Assembly (NCBI RefSeq): GCF_019393635.1
Contig: NC_057861.1
Coordinates: 81,289,327 to 81,353,326 of the forward strand
Reading direction: 5' to 3'
From: Dromiciops gliroides
Taxonomy: Eukaryota; Chordata; Mammalia; Microbiotheria; Microbiotheriidae
Length of the DNA stretch: 64,000 bases
The notes below the pieces were generated by a model, which was not told the origin of the DNA, did not search any database, and worked only from the letters and a program-made list of their open reading frames with translations. Shown here piece after piece: positions 33,865 to 44,298 of this stretch; position 1 is the stretch's first letter, and each line of letters begins with the position of its first letter. The position numbers were made by a program, and so were the translations under genes.

Positions 33865-33913
33865 CAGGCTGGACCATGCTAGCGGCTAGCAGGATGAGGA
33901 TATGTGCCATCAT
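33865..33913 (-). pseudogene. PSCA: PSCA-like exon 1 (signal peptide) with broken donor
   Basis: On the minus strand, ATG at 33,913 starts 'MMAHILILLAASMVQP', a short hydrophobic signal peptide that lines up with the human PSCA leader (MKAVLLALL...LQPG). The coding part should end 'CAG CCT G|' in phase 1, which fits exon 2 exactly (G+GT = Gly). The bases at the expected donor are CTGAGG (33,864 down to 33,859), where GTGAGG would fit, so the invariant G at +1 has become C. No good alternative GT donor is close by. A TATA box lies 33-40 bp upstream. Ly6-family exon 1 normally encodes just the signal peptide, as here. Confidence 0.8.
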
Positions 33914-33945
33914 GGCTTCGGATGGGCAGCTTCGAGCTATGGGGC

Positions 33946-33954
33946 CTTTATATA
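33946..33954 (-). promoter_or_regulatory. TATA box upstream of the PSCA-like exon 1
   Basis: The minus strand reads 'gtatataaagg', a strong TATA box, about 35 bp upstream of the first ATG. This leaves a very short 5' UTR, so transcription might start close to or at the first ATG and use the second one 3 bp on. Confidence 0.6.
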
Positions 33955-34199
33955 CAGTCTCTCCTCCTCAGGCTGGGTGCCAGCCCAAGGAAATCTCAGG
34001 GCCAGTTCTGATCTCTGAGTTCCAGATCAAAAGATTGTGTAGGAGCAGCCTTGGGGACTGATGCTAATCTCTCACCTGGAGGTAAATCGGACTTAGTTGT
34101 GGAGACATTTTCTGGAGCAAATTAATTCAGCTGATAGACGTCATTTGGAAGTGAATGTGGGCTGGGAGGGGAGATTTGGGATCAGGGAGGAATGCCTTT
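33955..34199. other. Upstream flank of the PSCA remnant
   Basis: No repeat recognised. The 125-codon plus-strand frame across 33,684-34,061 is the antisense shadow of exon 1 and its promoter. Confidence 0.5.
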
Positions 34200-34347
34200 T
34201 TGTGTGTGTGTGGGGGGCAATGAGGGTTAAGTGACTTGCCCAGGGTCACACAGCCAGCAAGTGGCAAGTGTCTGAGGTAGGATTTGAACTCAGGTCCTCT
34301 TGAATCCAGGGCTGTTGCTTTATCCACTGCGCCCCCTAGCTGCCCCC
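34200..34347 (-). mobile_element. Marsupial SINE with approximate target duplication
   Basis: Full antisense copy. Approximate duplication 'ggaatgcctttttg' / 'gggatgctttttg' on either side. Confidence 0.87.
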
Positions 34348-35175
34348 CAAGGGATGCTTTTTGACCACTATGTTAAGTTTCAGCCTGCTTTCCGTAGGGA
34401 CTGAGGTGTTATAGGGAAGAGTGTACCCCCCAGGTATGACTGGTGTTTTGTATTTCTATCAGTAAATAGACCTTTGGAAAAGCTAATTGATGTTAACTGG
34501 TTAAATGTTACTGGGGTATTGATAGCCATTGATATTGGGGGTAAGTTTAGACGAAGATATCCCCAACCCTTGAAGGGTTGAGAAGGAGCAATAGCTAGGC
34601 TTGATGGGGATCAGTGAAACTTGGGGTAAGGATTCTCAGAAACCAAAAAGCTAAATAGAAATGGAGGAACTGAGGCCCAGAGAGGGGAAGATGTTTTCCC
34701 AAAATTAATGACCTACTAAAAAAGTTTTTACCTGACATTTTCTGACTTCAGACCAGTTCTGCCTGACCCCAGAGCATACACCTAGACTATGGCCATTTGT
34801 GGCAATCTGGTGTTGGTGGAAACAGGATGGGGCGGGTGGGCAGAGAAGAGAGTGTGTGTAGCAACTTAGGCTCCTTTTGAGGAAAAACTCTCTACCAGTC
34901 TGAGCAGTACAGAAGTGGAAAGAGCTGCCCAGGAGGTGGCGGGTCCCTCTCACCAGAAATCTTCGAGCAAAGACTGATTGTTCACCTACCGGGTGCCAGG
35001 CCTGTGCTAAGTGCTTTATGATTATAATCTCATTTGATTCTCACAACAACCCTGAGAGGCGGTGCTTATATAACCCCCATTTTACAAATGAGGAAACTGA
35101 GACAAACAGAAGTGAAGTGTTTTTCAGAGGGTCACAGAGCTAGGAAGTATCTGAGGCTGGATTTCTGTCTCAGAC
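34348..35175. other. Unassigned sequence, then CR1-tail and MIR
   Basis: 34,880-34,980 resembles a CR1/L3 3' end ('gagctgcccaggaggtggcg', 'aatcttcgagcaaagactga'). 34,985-35,170 is an antisense MIR-type SINE ('gtgccaggcctgtgctaagt'). The cysteine-rich minus-strand frame at 34,705-34,953 lacks Ly6 spacing. Confidence 0.5.
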
Positions 35176-36560
35176 CCTCTCTGCCCCTAACCTTTGCCAA
35201 GGGGCTCCCCACCATTGCCGAGAGGCCTCAGTCTCTCTGCCAGGCTTGTTAAATGGCCTGTGGTTTCTTTGCTATAGCTGGCATTTGGGGTTAATGAATG
35301 CATCATAGGATTAAATCTTGCCTCCCACATCCCTCTACTGTGAAAGACCTGAGAGCAAAGATTATGGGGTCTCATTCCTCCTGCTTCCCTTCAGGTCTAA
35401 TCCTCAAACCTGGCCCCAGGATGAACCCCAACTCTGACTAGGAGAGCTGTTCGCCAGGTTCAAGGTGAGCCCCAACTCCCAGACTAAGGCCTCCCTTTGA
35501 TCATAGGTAGAGCCCTAACCTTAGCTCAGGCTGCGCCTTGACACCAATAGACATCTCACATGATATGATAAGCTGCCAGGGTGAGAGCGTATGAATGGCC
35601 CTATACAGTGTGTCCCTCAAGATGGGGACAAAGCTCAGAGCTGAACAGAAGTCCTGTGGCCCCTTCTAAATGATGCTTTCTCCCTTTGTCCATTCTCTCT
35701 GCTCTTTCTCTGTCCTCAGAGTCACTGCTTGTCTTGTCTGACATTGCATTTGTTTTGACCACAGAATATTTGGTATCTCCTGGGGATGGGTTCCGAAGAA
35801 TTTCCCCAGAAATCCTTCCCTCTTGCTTAGCTTAGTATTTTCTCTCTTTTTCCTCCATGGCCAACTATGGACCAGGGATCATTCAGTGTCTATTCCTCCC
35901 AAGACTGGGTTGGACTGGGACTGGGGTCAGAAAACCAACAGGACCATCCAGCTAATAGGAATTAGAATTGGTAGTAGGGAGAAAGCTCCCCATCCAACCA
36001 CCTCCACCCACACCCCCATTCTTGATGTTCATCTGTGTCTGACTTTACTCTCAGTTGACCTGGCCAGGAGGCTGGCTGGTGAGCTCACTCCCGGGGCCCA
36101 GGGGCAACGACGTCAGTCAGCTACCAGGTCACTGTGGCTGAAGAGAGAAGAAGGGAACATACCAGCTTTTCCTTCAGCTCAGGTGCTGTTTTCATGAAGC
36201 CTTTGTCAATCCCATTGTTTAGAAGGGACTCCTCCATCCCCCCCAGTCTCCATAGCCTTGTGATCATACTTCTCTGAAGGCTCTTGACACCTGGTACCTT
36301 ATGCTAGAACTCTCTCCATGTCTCAACTCAGCTTCCTCTTGATTGAACGCTGAGTTCTGGGAAGGAAGGGGCTAAGGCTTATTAATTTTTCTGTCCTCAG
36401 TACTGAGCCAAGAGCCCTGGCAATGGCCACTGTTGAATAAGTTGTAGAGTAGGATTGATCCTCTTAGGTCTGTTGCAACTCCAAGAAGCTATGATTTGAT
36501 GATTATAAGATTTCATGACATTTAAAATTCTAATTTTTGTTTGTTTTCGAGGGCTTCAAA
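35176..36560. other. Low-repeat intergenic sequence, no gene recognised
   Basis: About 1.4 kb is nearly free of recognisable repeats except L2-like words at 36,210-36,420. The 124-codon plus frame at 35,823-36,197 has no recognised motif and no splice or promoter support. A candidate for comparative conservation analysis. Confidence 0.4.
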
Positions 36561-36888
36561 ATATTTATTTCCCAATTTAATTCTGTTATTTTTCCAGTTA
36601 ACAAGCATTTATTTCTCTCATCCTCCTACTTCTTCCCTCTTCCACAATTGAACAATAAAAAGAAAAAGAAAACTCTCACAACAAATATGTATAATCAGAC
36701 CTAATAAATTCCCATATTGGTCACATCCCAAAATGGCTATCTCACTCTGCTTTTGGAGTCCATCACCTCTCTGGAAGGAGATGGCCGGAGTTCTTCATGT
36801 GTATCACTCTGGAATCATAGCTGGCCATGGTGTTAACCAGGGTTTTAAGTTTTTTAAAGTTCTTTTTTCTTTATAATGTTGTTATTGT

Positions 36889-36925
<37 letters not shown>

Positions 36926-36927
<2 letters not shown>

Positions 36928-37771
36928 TTGGTGAATTGTGCTTGCTAAATTATGGGGGACTAGGCTGGGTTTTCTAAAATATTGCTACTTATATATTAAT
37001 TGCTATTTATATAATTAGGCAGTAAGTTTTTATTATTAAAGTATATTAAATATTAGAAGAGTATCGACCAAGTGTCCTTTAATGCAAGCAGAAAACCCCC
37101 CAGCACCATATTATTTCTAAGAGAGGGGGCAGCTAGGTGGCGCAGTGGATAGAGCACCGGCCTTGGATTCAGGAGTACCTGAGTTCAAATCTGACCTCAG
37201 ACACTTAACACTTACTAGCTGTGTGACCCTGTGCAAGTCACTTAACCCTTGTTGCCCCACCAAAAAAAAAAAAAAAGAGAGAGAGAGAGAGAGCACATGA
37301 CCCAATGGCCTACCCTGTCCTAAGAGGAGAGTGCTCACCAACCAGACAGTGGGTCCAGACCAAGAGTTGTGTCCCAAAATGGCACTGGCCCTAGAACCTC
37401 TTGTGTTCTTGGTTTTTAGCCTCTTTTTATAGAGGTGTGTTACTACACACTGATCAAAGCTAATTGGTTAGTATCATTCAATTCCATTGGTTGTTGTGAC
37501 TTGAGAGTGGTACATATTAAAATAAGCTCTACCATGACCTCATGGTCTAATAGGAGAGAGACCCCCTGAGGAGCAAAGTCAAAGTCCAGATATGTTACTT
37601 AATCCCATCAGTTTACTGAGCTAGTCAAAGAGTCTATTTTCCATTTCTATTGTTCACCCTGAACAGGATTAAAACTTCCTCCTAAAAACTGGCCTCTGAA
37701 GGGGGAGGAGGGGACGAAAAGGCTAAAACTGGGTCCCCAAGAAATTTGTTATTAATCATTATTTTCTCACA
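36926..37771 (-). mobile_element. Candidate solo LTR inside the L1
   Basis: The L1 text is continuous across this block. On the minus strand the block starts 'tgtgagaaaataatgatta', has a TATA box 'ctctataaaaag' (37,424-37,434) and then an AATAAA (37,027-37,034 region), the promoter/poly-A order of an LTR. The far border is blurred by the (GT)n at about 36,892-36,925, and no target duplication is certain. Confidence 0.5.
37127..37276 (+). mobile_element. Marsupial SINE within the LTR-like block
   Basis: Full plus-strand copy with 14-A tail followed by (GA)n, which seems to have expanded from a target ending 'taagagag'. Confidence 0.9.
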
Positions 37772-37867
37772 TGCATAAATTGTCTTCCTGGTTCTGCTCA
37801 CTTCACTTTGTCTCAATTATTGTACAACTCTTTCCAGGTTTCTCTGAAACTATCACTTTTTTTCTGC

Positions 37868-38105
37868 TTAGATGCAACTAGGTGTTGCAGTGGATAGAGT
37901 GCTGGACCTGGAGTCAGGAAGACTGACCTCAGACACTAGCTGTGTGACCCTGTTCAAGTCACTTATCTTCTGTCTGACTCAGTTTCCTCAAGTATCAAAT
38001 AAGGATGATAATAACAGAAACAACCTCTCAGAATTGTTGCTAGGATAGAATGAGTTAATATTTGTTAAGGGCTTAACACAATGTCAGGTATTTAATAACT
38101 TCTCA
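37868..38105 (+). mobile_element. MIR/THER-type SINE
   Basis: Head 'gcaactaggtgttgcagtgg', 'gctgtgtgaccctgttcaag', 'cagtttcctcaagtatcaaa' and 3' end 'acacaatgtcaggtatttaa'. Confidence 0.85.
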
Positions 38106-38399
38106 TTCGTTCCTTCCTTATCATTTCTTATGGCACAATAACATTCCATTACATCCATTCCCCAGGAGACAGACACCTCATTAGTTTCTAGTTTGGGGCT
38201 ACTATGAAAAAGGCTGCTATAAATATTTTTGTACATATAGGTCCTTTTCTTCTTTCTTTGATCTCTTTGAATAATCAGCCTAGTAAAGTTAGGGTCAGAG
38301 GTATGCATAGTTTAGTGGCTTTCTTTAAAAACATAATTTTCCAGAATAGCAGGATCAAGTCATCACTCCAACATCAATGTAATGGTGTGTACCTGTTTT

Positions 38400-38640
38400 C
38401 CCCCAAGAGGCAGCTAGGTGGTGCAATGTTTTCTTCTGAGCTTTGATCTTAGATATATATTGTGTACATAGATAGGTAGATAGGTGCATAGATAGATAGA
38501 TGGATGGATAGATTGATAGATGTAGATCTATAAATCTCTCTCTGTATACATATATCTTTGTGTATGTGTGTGTATATACACATATATGTACAAACACATG
38601 TTATGTGTATATATATTCAGCAGTGGAATTTCTGGGTATG
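38400..38640 (+). repeat. SINE scrap and (GATA)/(TATA) microsatellite
   Basis: 38,407-38,425 is a SINE head only ('aggcagctaggtggtgcaat'). 38,465-38,530 is GATA-rich and 38,545-38,615 is TATG/TATA-rich, all inside L1 sequence. Confidence 0.75.
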
Positions 38641-39211
38641 GACATTTTTGTCACTTTTAAAACATATTTCTAAATTGTCTTCCAGAATTGCTGAACTGAT
38701 TCACAGCTATGCTGTTAGCTTATCAGCTTGTCTGCCCTTCTATACTCCCTTCAATAATGGCTATTTCCATACTTTTCATCTTTGTCTAGTGGCTGGGTGT
38801 GGAACCAAAATCTCAGAGTTGTTTTAATTTGTATTTCTCTTATTATTAGGAATTTGGAAAACTTTTTCTTATCATTAATGATTTACTATTTTTTCTTTTG
38901 AGGACTACAGTTTTCCTTCCACATTGCGACTTTCCCTATCACAGTTTCCATATATTTTGGCTTGGCATGAGACATTAAATGGGAATTTTTTAGGAGTTTT
39001 GCAGAAGCTGCACATGACATGTGAAAGCCAGCAGATGACACAGAGCCTGTGACTTAACCCAAATTTTACAATAAGGTACCGTAAATACCCCACTAATGCC
39101 TTCTTCTCTGGTAAGAAGGAGGGCCAAAAAATTTTACATAGATTTTCCAGATCGTGGGGCACCTCAAACTCTGCAATGTGGAAGGGATAACTGTGTTCTG
39201 TCATAACTTTT

Positions 39212-39580
39212 TTTTTAAACTTTTTTGATTCAGGACATTTTTTTTTTTTAAACAAACAGTTGAATCCTCAAGATGTACTAGATGCTGCAACAGCTGCTCT
39301 CTTGAGTTTAGGTGTTGTTCCTTCACGGAATCCATTCCTGAATCGGCGGCGGTAGACAATTTTTAGGTGCCTCATTCGACCAGTACCAGTAGTGTTGCGT
39401 CGATTAGCCTTTGCACTCCAATTATACTTTCTCTTGCGTTTGGCAGGATACCGGCAGGTTGACTTCTGAAGATGGTACGCCTTAGAGCCACAGCGAGGCA
39501 CAAAGTGTGCGTCTTATTCAGGCGCTTGCCAAAGAAGAAGTTCCCTTCGTCATCTTCCTCCTGCCGTCTGGACCAAAGAG
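39212..39580 (-). pseudogene. Processed RPL37 pseudogene with target duplication
   Basis: Retrocopy of the 60S ribosomal protein L37 mRNA. From ATG at 39,553 it starts M-T-K-G-T-S-S and then breaks frame. 'NKTHTLC' is in a second frame, and the main remaining frame (39,268-39,501) reads '[14 protein letters not shown]', '[15 protein letters not shown]', '[19 protein letters not shown]' and 'GFREGTTPK'. At least two frameshifts and a small deletion within the second zinc-finger cysteine pair (KSTC-GKCG-YPAK) disable it. There are no introns. A-runs lie at the 3' side (T-runs at about 39,209-39,217 and 39,238-39,250 on the plus strand). A 14-bp duplication 'ctgtcataactttt' lies at 39,198-39,211 and 39,581-39,594. 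Confidence 0.95.
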
Positions 39581-39594
39581 CTGTCATAACTTTT

Positions 39595-40190
39595 GAATAC
39601 GCATTTATTAGGGAATGGTCCAGTATCTTTATTAATTCTTTATATATCTTTTCAATTCTTATTTCACAGGTAAAGATACTGAGGACCAGGGATGTTGTAA
39701 CTTGTTTAAGGATGACTAAGTAGCAAGTAAATAGAATATTTGAACCAGATCCTCCCTCCATTAATCCAGTATGCTTTCCACTGGACCAGGTTGCTCTCCT
39801 CTGGGAATTTCCTTCAACCCAGTTCTCTCATCACCTTCATCACCCTCTTCTGAATGAGCTCTGTCATTCCAGTTCTCTCCCTAAGGTAGCAGCAATTACA
39901 GATCTCTTTCTGTCTCTCTTTTTGTCTCTGTCTCTCTCTGTCTTTGTCTCTGTGTGTGTCTCTGTCTCTCCCTCTTCCTCTCCCACTCTCTCTCTCTTCC
40001 TTTTTTTTTTTTTTTCCTCTTTCTTCCCCCATTCAAGGAGAGTTTCCCTATTCATGGACCAGGAGGAGTTTGGGGCAGGGTTCCTTTCCAATGCCTTTTG
40101 TAGATGTTTTCAGAAGCAGTCCTTGGTAATTATAATAGCCAAGATGTCCCCCAAATATGCAGAGGGTTGAAGGATCATCCATTTAGAGCT
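39595..40190. other. MIR fragment and CT-rich tract
   Basis: 39,610-39,800 carries MIR-type words. 39,900-40,025 is a (TCTCTG)/(TC) rich run, whose open frames are artefacts. No gene. Confidence 0.6.
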
Positions 40191-40690
40191 AGAAGAAATC
40201 TTAGAGGTCACACCCAACTCCCTCATTTTACAGTTGAGGAAATGGAAGTAGACTGAGGTTCAATTACTTTCCCAGGGCTGCAGAACTAGGAAGTGTCTGA
40301 TGAAGGAACTGAGCTCAGGGTTTCCTGAGTACAAGTCCAGTGCTCTATCCACAATGTGACCTATTAGAGGGAGTGGGCTACCACTTGCCCCAAATTCCTA
40401 AACCTAATGGGGAAATGCCAATATGAGCAGGAGATACCCAGGTGCTGGAGGAAAGAAGATGCAAATGATACTAAGCATCAGGAGCCTACATGTCATTGGG
40501 GGAAAGTGACCTCCACTTGTAGGGTGTAAGGGGAGCCCAAATCTCTAGAGTCTTAGGGGGCATGTTGCATCTGAAGTCCAATGCTATGGTATCATAGTAC
40601 AAAGCAATGGCTTAGGGAAACAGAGGCCGTCTGGTCCAGGGAGTCATTTTTCCAACTGAAAGATACACTAACCAAGAGTTTCCAGAGTTC
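40190..40690 (-). repeat. MIR-type SINE and unassigned sequence
   Basis: 40,190-40,380 is an antisense MIR-type copy ('cctcattttacagttgagga', 'cagtgctctatccacaatgt'). 40,440-40,680 has L2-like words. Confidence 0.55.
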
Positions 40691-40720
40691 TACTAGCTAT
40701 TTTTTAAAAATCATAACTGA

Positions 40721-40928
40721 GGGGGGCAGCTAGATGGTGCAGTGGATAAAGCACCGGCCCTGGATTTAGGAGTACCGGGGTACCTGAGTTCAAATCTGGC
40801 CTCAGACACTTAACATTTACTAGCTGTGTGACCCTGGGCAAGTCACTTAACCCCAATTGCCTCACCAAAAAAAACCCACCATTAAAACATAAATAAATAA
40901 ATAAATAGATAAATTAAAAAAATAAAAT
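40721..40928 (+). mobile_element. Marsupial SINE nested in the RPS29 retrocopy
   Basis: Full copy with a long A/(AAAT)-rich tail and its own duplication 'aaaatcataactga' at 40,707-40,720 and 40,929-40,942. It has a 12-bp local duplication in the head ('gagtaccggggtacctgag'). Confidence 0.93.
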
Positions 40929-41097
40929 AAAATCATAACTGAGAATGACCTGTTTATTATTATAAACAAATTATCATAGCAGACACAACAGGATCCATCT
41001 TTAGGTAGATAGACTAAATAGCTGAACACAGTCCAGTAAAACGGTGGTCACTGATGGTCAAAGTAATCCCATAATCAGCGAGATCCGTAGACATAAT

Positions 41098-41307
<210 letters not shown>

Positions 41308-41315
41308 CTATTTTT

Positions 41316-41900
41316 GAGAGTTGGTTCTATGGGAAAGAGAAGTAGTTCCATCTGCTGGGAGTTTAGGGAAACTGCAGTTAAGAAGATTTGGCTGACAAAA
41401 GGAAGCAGAGACCAATGACACCCCCCCCCCTCCCACCCCATTCCTCCTTTCCCCTACTCCCTGGAAGGTAAAGATCGATGGTCCCTGGGCGCAGGCAGAG
41501 GATCACGAAGGCGAATCCTATTGATTCATATTGTGCTTGTAAGCCACTAAAATCCCCAGATCATTTTTCACACCACCTGTTCATCACTGAGTTCAAATCT
41601 AGCCTCAGACACTTATTGTGACCCTGGAGAAGTCTCATAACCTCTGTCTGTCTTCATTTCCTCAGTTCTCAAACGGGCATAATCATAGGGTTCTCTGGGT
41701 TGCTGTGAGGATAAAACAGGATGGTATTTGTAAAGCATTTAGAACAGTATTGTTGCGAAATTTCTAAAACCCCAAATGGGGGTTTAATGACTTGCCCTGG
41801 GTTACACAACTAGTAAGTGTTTGAGGTTGGATTTGAACTCAGTAAGATGAGTCTTCCCGATTCCAAACCTAGTGCTCTATCCACTGTGCCTCTTAGCACA
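41316..41900. repeat. Intergenic with MIR-type copies
   Basis: 41,590-41,755 is a plus-strand MIR ('gttcaaatctagcctcagac', 'ggttgctgtgaggataaaac'). 41,775-41,900 is an antisense SINE piece. A C-run lies at about 41,421-41,430. No gene. Confidence 0.6.
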
Positions 41901-42041
41901 GTACATGGTACATACTAATCACTAATTAAGTGCAAGCTATGCTAACTATTGGTCACCAACATGGTAGCTCTCTCACCTCAGCTATTTGAAAACTTGATCA
42001 GCAAGGCTTTTCTCCAAATTATTGATTAAAAAGTTATTGAT

Positions 42042-42181
42042 GGGGCAGCTAGGTGGCGCAGTGAATAGAGCATCGGCCCTGGAGTCAGGAGTACTTGAGT
42101 TCAAATCCGGCCTCAGACACTTAACACTTACTAGCTGTGTGACCCTAGACAAGTCACTTAACCCCGATTGCCTCACCAAAA
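42042..42181 (+). mobile_element. Marsupial SINE with target duplication
   Basis: Full copy. Duplication 'aaaaagttattgat' at 42,028-42,041 and 42,182-42,195. Confidence 0.93.
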
Positions 42182-42330
42182 AAAAAGTTATTGATATTGT
42201 TATTGATAAAAGATTATTGATATTGAACAGCACAGGTGAGGAACAGATGGATCCCTACCACCACTGACCTCCCTCTAAGTTTCCATTAGATATGGGAAGG
42301 CAATTAGCATTTATTAAGAACATATTATGT

Positions 42331-42490
42331 TCCCCACTAATTCATTGTTGGTGGAGCTGTGAACTGATCCAACCATTCTGGAGAGCAATTTGGAATTATG
42401 CCCAAAGGGTGATAAAGCTGTGCATACCCTTTGACCCAGCAATACCACTTTTAGGTCTTTTCCCCAAAGAAATCATAAAATACTTTTAAA
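42331..42490 (+). mobile_element. Internal L1 ORF2 fragment with its own target duplication
   Basis: 160 bp of sense L1 ORF2 C-terminal sequence: the translation gives 'HCWWSCELIQPF' and 'KLCIPFDPAIPLLGLFPKE'. It ends at 'tcataaaatacttttaaa', well before the L1 3' UTR. Duplication 'aagaacatattatgt' at 42,316-42,330 and 42,491-42,505, inside a MIR. Confidence 0.85.
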
Positions 42491-42491
42491 A

Positions 42492-42745
42492 AGAACATAT
42501 TATGTACCAGACAGTGCACTAAACACTTTACAAATTTTGTTTCATTTGATCCTCTCAACAACCCTGGGAGATATTATTATTATCCCCATTTTATAGTTGA
42601 GGAAACTGAGTTAGACAGCAATTAAATGTCTTGCCCACAGTTTATACAGCTAATAAGTGTCTGAGGCTGGATTTGAATTCAGGTTTTCTTAACTATAGGG
42701 CCAGCACTCTATCCACTGCATCACCTTACTCCCTCATTAATGATG
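42492..42745 (-). mobile_element. MIR/THER-type SINE (split by the L1 fragment)
   Basis: 'accagacagtgcactaaaca', 'attattatccccattttata', 'tccactgcatcacctt'. Its first part lies at 42,300-42,330. Confidence 0.85.
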
Positions 42746-42942
42746 AATAGTCCTTTTAGTTTGGTTTTCTAGTTCAGAATCTGCCTTGATGTACCCTCAC
42801 CTAGCATTCCACTAATCCACCAATTTGATACCCCTGTTCAAAAAGAAAATGACATTAGTGTGACATGATCTATTTTTTTAAATGAAGCCATGCTGACTCT
42901 TTGTCATCACTGCTTCCTTTTCTTAGTTCTCACAAACCATCT

Positions 42943-43089
42943 TTTTATTTATTTTTTGGTGAGGCAATTGGGGTTAAGTGACTTGCCCAGGGTCAAACAG
43001 CTAGTAAGTATCAAGTGTCTGAGGTCTTTGAACTCAGGTCCTCCTGACTCCAGGGCCAGTGCTCTATCCACTGCCCAACCTACCTGCCC
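42943..43089 (-). mobile_element. Marsupial SINE with target duplication
   Basis: Antisense copy. Duplication 'cacaaaccatct' at 42,931-42,942 and 43,090-43,101. A few bases are missing in the body ('gaggtctttgaactc'). Confidence 0.9.
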
Positions 43090-43484
43090 CACAAACCATC
43101 TCTTTTTATTGTGTTCAATGAATTTTTCCCAGAAGTCAAGTCAAGTTTAAAGACCCTAATCCTTTTATCTATTTAATAAGTTGGGGTGTTTGTCCTTCAG
43201 TTTCTTGACACCTCTCTCACACTCTCTGATCTCTCAATGATTGCCAATGGGGGCTCAGCCATCAATCCTGCCAACTCTTCCAGTACCCTGGGCTGAGACT
43301 TGGTCACTTGAATTTAGTGCGAGCATCTAGCTGCTCACTTACTATCTCATATATCTTCATTTCCAACTTCTTATTAATCATTTTCTGCCCTTCACAGTCC
43401 AAAAGTCATTCTTCTTGGCAGAAAAATAAAATAAAAGCAAAATAAGAATTGAGTAATTTTTCTTTTTTTTCCCCATTATGTCTT

Positions 43485-43659
43485 TTTTTCTTTTTTCTTT
43501 TTTCTTTTTCTTTTTCTTTTTTTTTTAGTGAGGCAATTGGGGTTAAGTGACTTGCCCAGGGTCACACAGCTAGTGTTAAGTGTCTGAGGCTGGATTTGAA
43601 CTCAGGTCCTCCTTACTCCAGGGCCAGTGCTCTATCCACTGTGCCATCTAGCTGCCCCC
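43485..43659 (-). mobile_element. Marsupial SINE with long T-rich tail
   Basis: Antisense copy with a TTTTTC-patterned poly-A end (43,485-43,527). Duplication 'ccccattatgtctt' at 43,471-43,484 and 43,660-43,673. Confidence 0.92.
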
Positions 43660-43673
43660 CCCCATTATGTCTT

Positions 43674-44298
43674 ATTATCCTACTTATTCCGAGCAGCAAT
43701 AATAAGATATCCCTAGATATTTCCCTCCCCTTCCCCTCAAGTTAGGAAGAAACACACAGCACTATGCCATAAAGTGGTTTCCAATACTCAAAAACATAGA
43801 ATATCTTGAGCCAACACACGTCATTCTCAAGCAAACTACTCTTTCCATACAATGCCTGATATATCTGTAGAGGGCTGTGTCTGCTATAACACAGGAGTTG
43901 GCCTTTTGGAGCCCCCACAGGCCAGAAGGTGCTCTGGGCTAGGAGTCAGAACACTTGGCTTCTAGTCTAAACTTCTGTTGCCATATGTAAAATGCTGATA
44001 TTAGACCAAGTGATCTCTGAGCCCCTACAGTTCTCCATCTTATGTGTTAAATAAGCCTCCCCTCCAACACTTTACTATATTTTGGTTGACCACAAGATGG
44101 CAGCAGAGCAACATGTCTGGTTTTCAGAGTCCTGAACAGAAAATGTAGAGACCTAGGGGCAAGAGGAGGAGCCATGAAACCTGTAATGTCAACCTGCAAG
44201 AGACCTTAGAATACAGGGATGAAGGTGTCAGATTTGGAAGAGACTTTGGAATACAGAATGCTAGAACTGGTAAGGGAAGGGAACAGAGGAGAAGGAGA
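43674..44298. other. Unassigned intergenic sequence, then tandem units
   Basis: No element recognised to ~44,180. 44,190-44,275 holds two of the CR1/L3-tail units ('agagaccttagaatacaggg', 'cagatttggaagagactttg'). Confidence 0.5.

Larger units (their letters stand above)
36565..38890 (-). mobile_element. L1 LINE 3' part, antisense, interrupted
   Basis: 3' UTR at 36,565-36,895 ('ccatattggtcacatcccaa', 'gtgtatcactctggaatcat'). It resumes at ~37,772 ('gtcttcctggttctgctcac') and again at 38,100-38,880 with ORF2-tail phrases ('taacattccattacatccat', 'tgctataaatatttttgtac'). Interrupted by (GT)n, an LTR-like block, a SINE and a MIR. Confidence 0.75.
41900..43440 (-). mobile_element. CR1/L3 LINE relic, antisense, split by younger elements
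   Basis: Antisense CR1/L3 phrases in order: 'caccaacatggtagctctct', 'attgatattgaacagcacag', 'tagtgtgacatgatctattt', 'gaagccatgctgactctttg', 'cttccagtaccctgggctga', 'cttattaatcattttctgcc'. Interrupted by a SINE, a MIR containing an L1 fragment, and another SINE. Confidence 0.7.

Noticed and set aside
33684-34061. 125-codon plus-strand frame
   Set aside because: It lies antisense to the PSCA-like exon 1 and its TATA box and has no family resemblance.
34705-34953. Cysteine-rich minus-strand frame that looked like a Ly6 exon
   Set aside because: Cysteine spacing does not fit the Ly6 fold, and there are no splice signals in phase. Part of it overlaps a CR1/L3-tail-like repeat.
35823-36197. 124-codon plus-strand frame
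   Set aside because: No motif, no splice sites or promoter, and ordinary composition. A chance frame is more likely.
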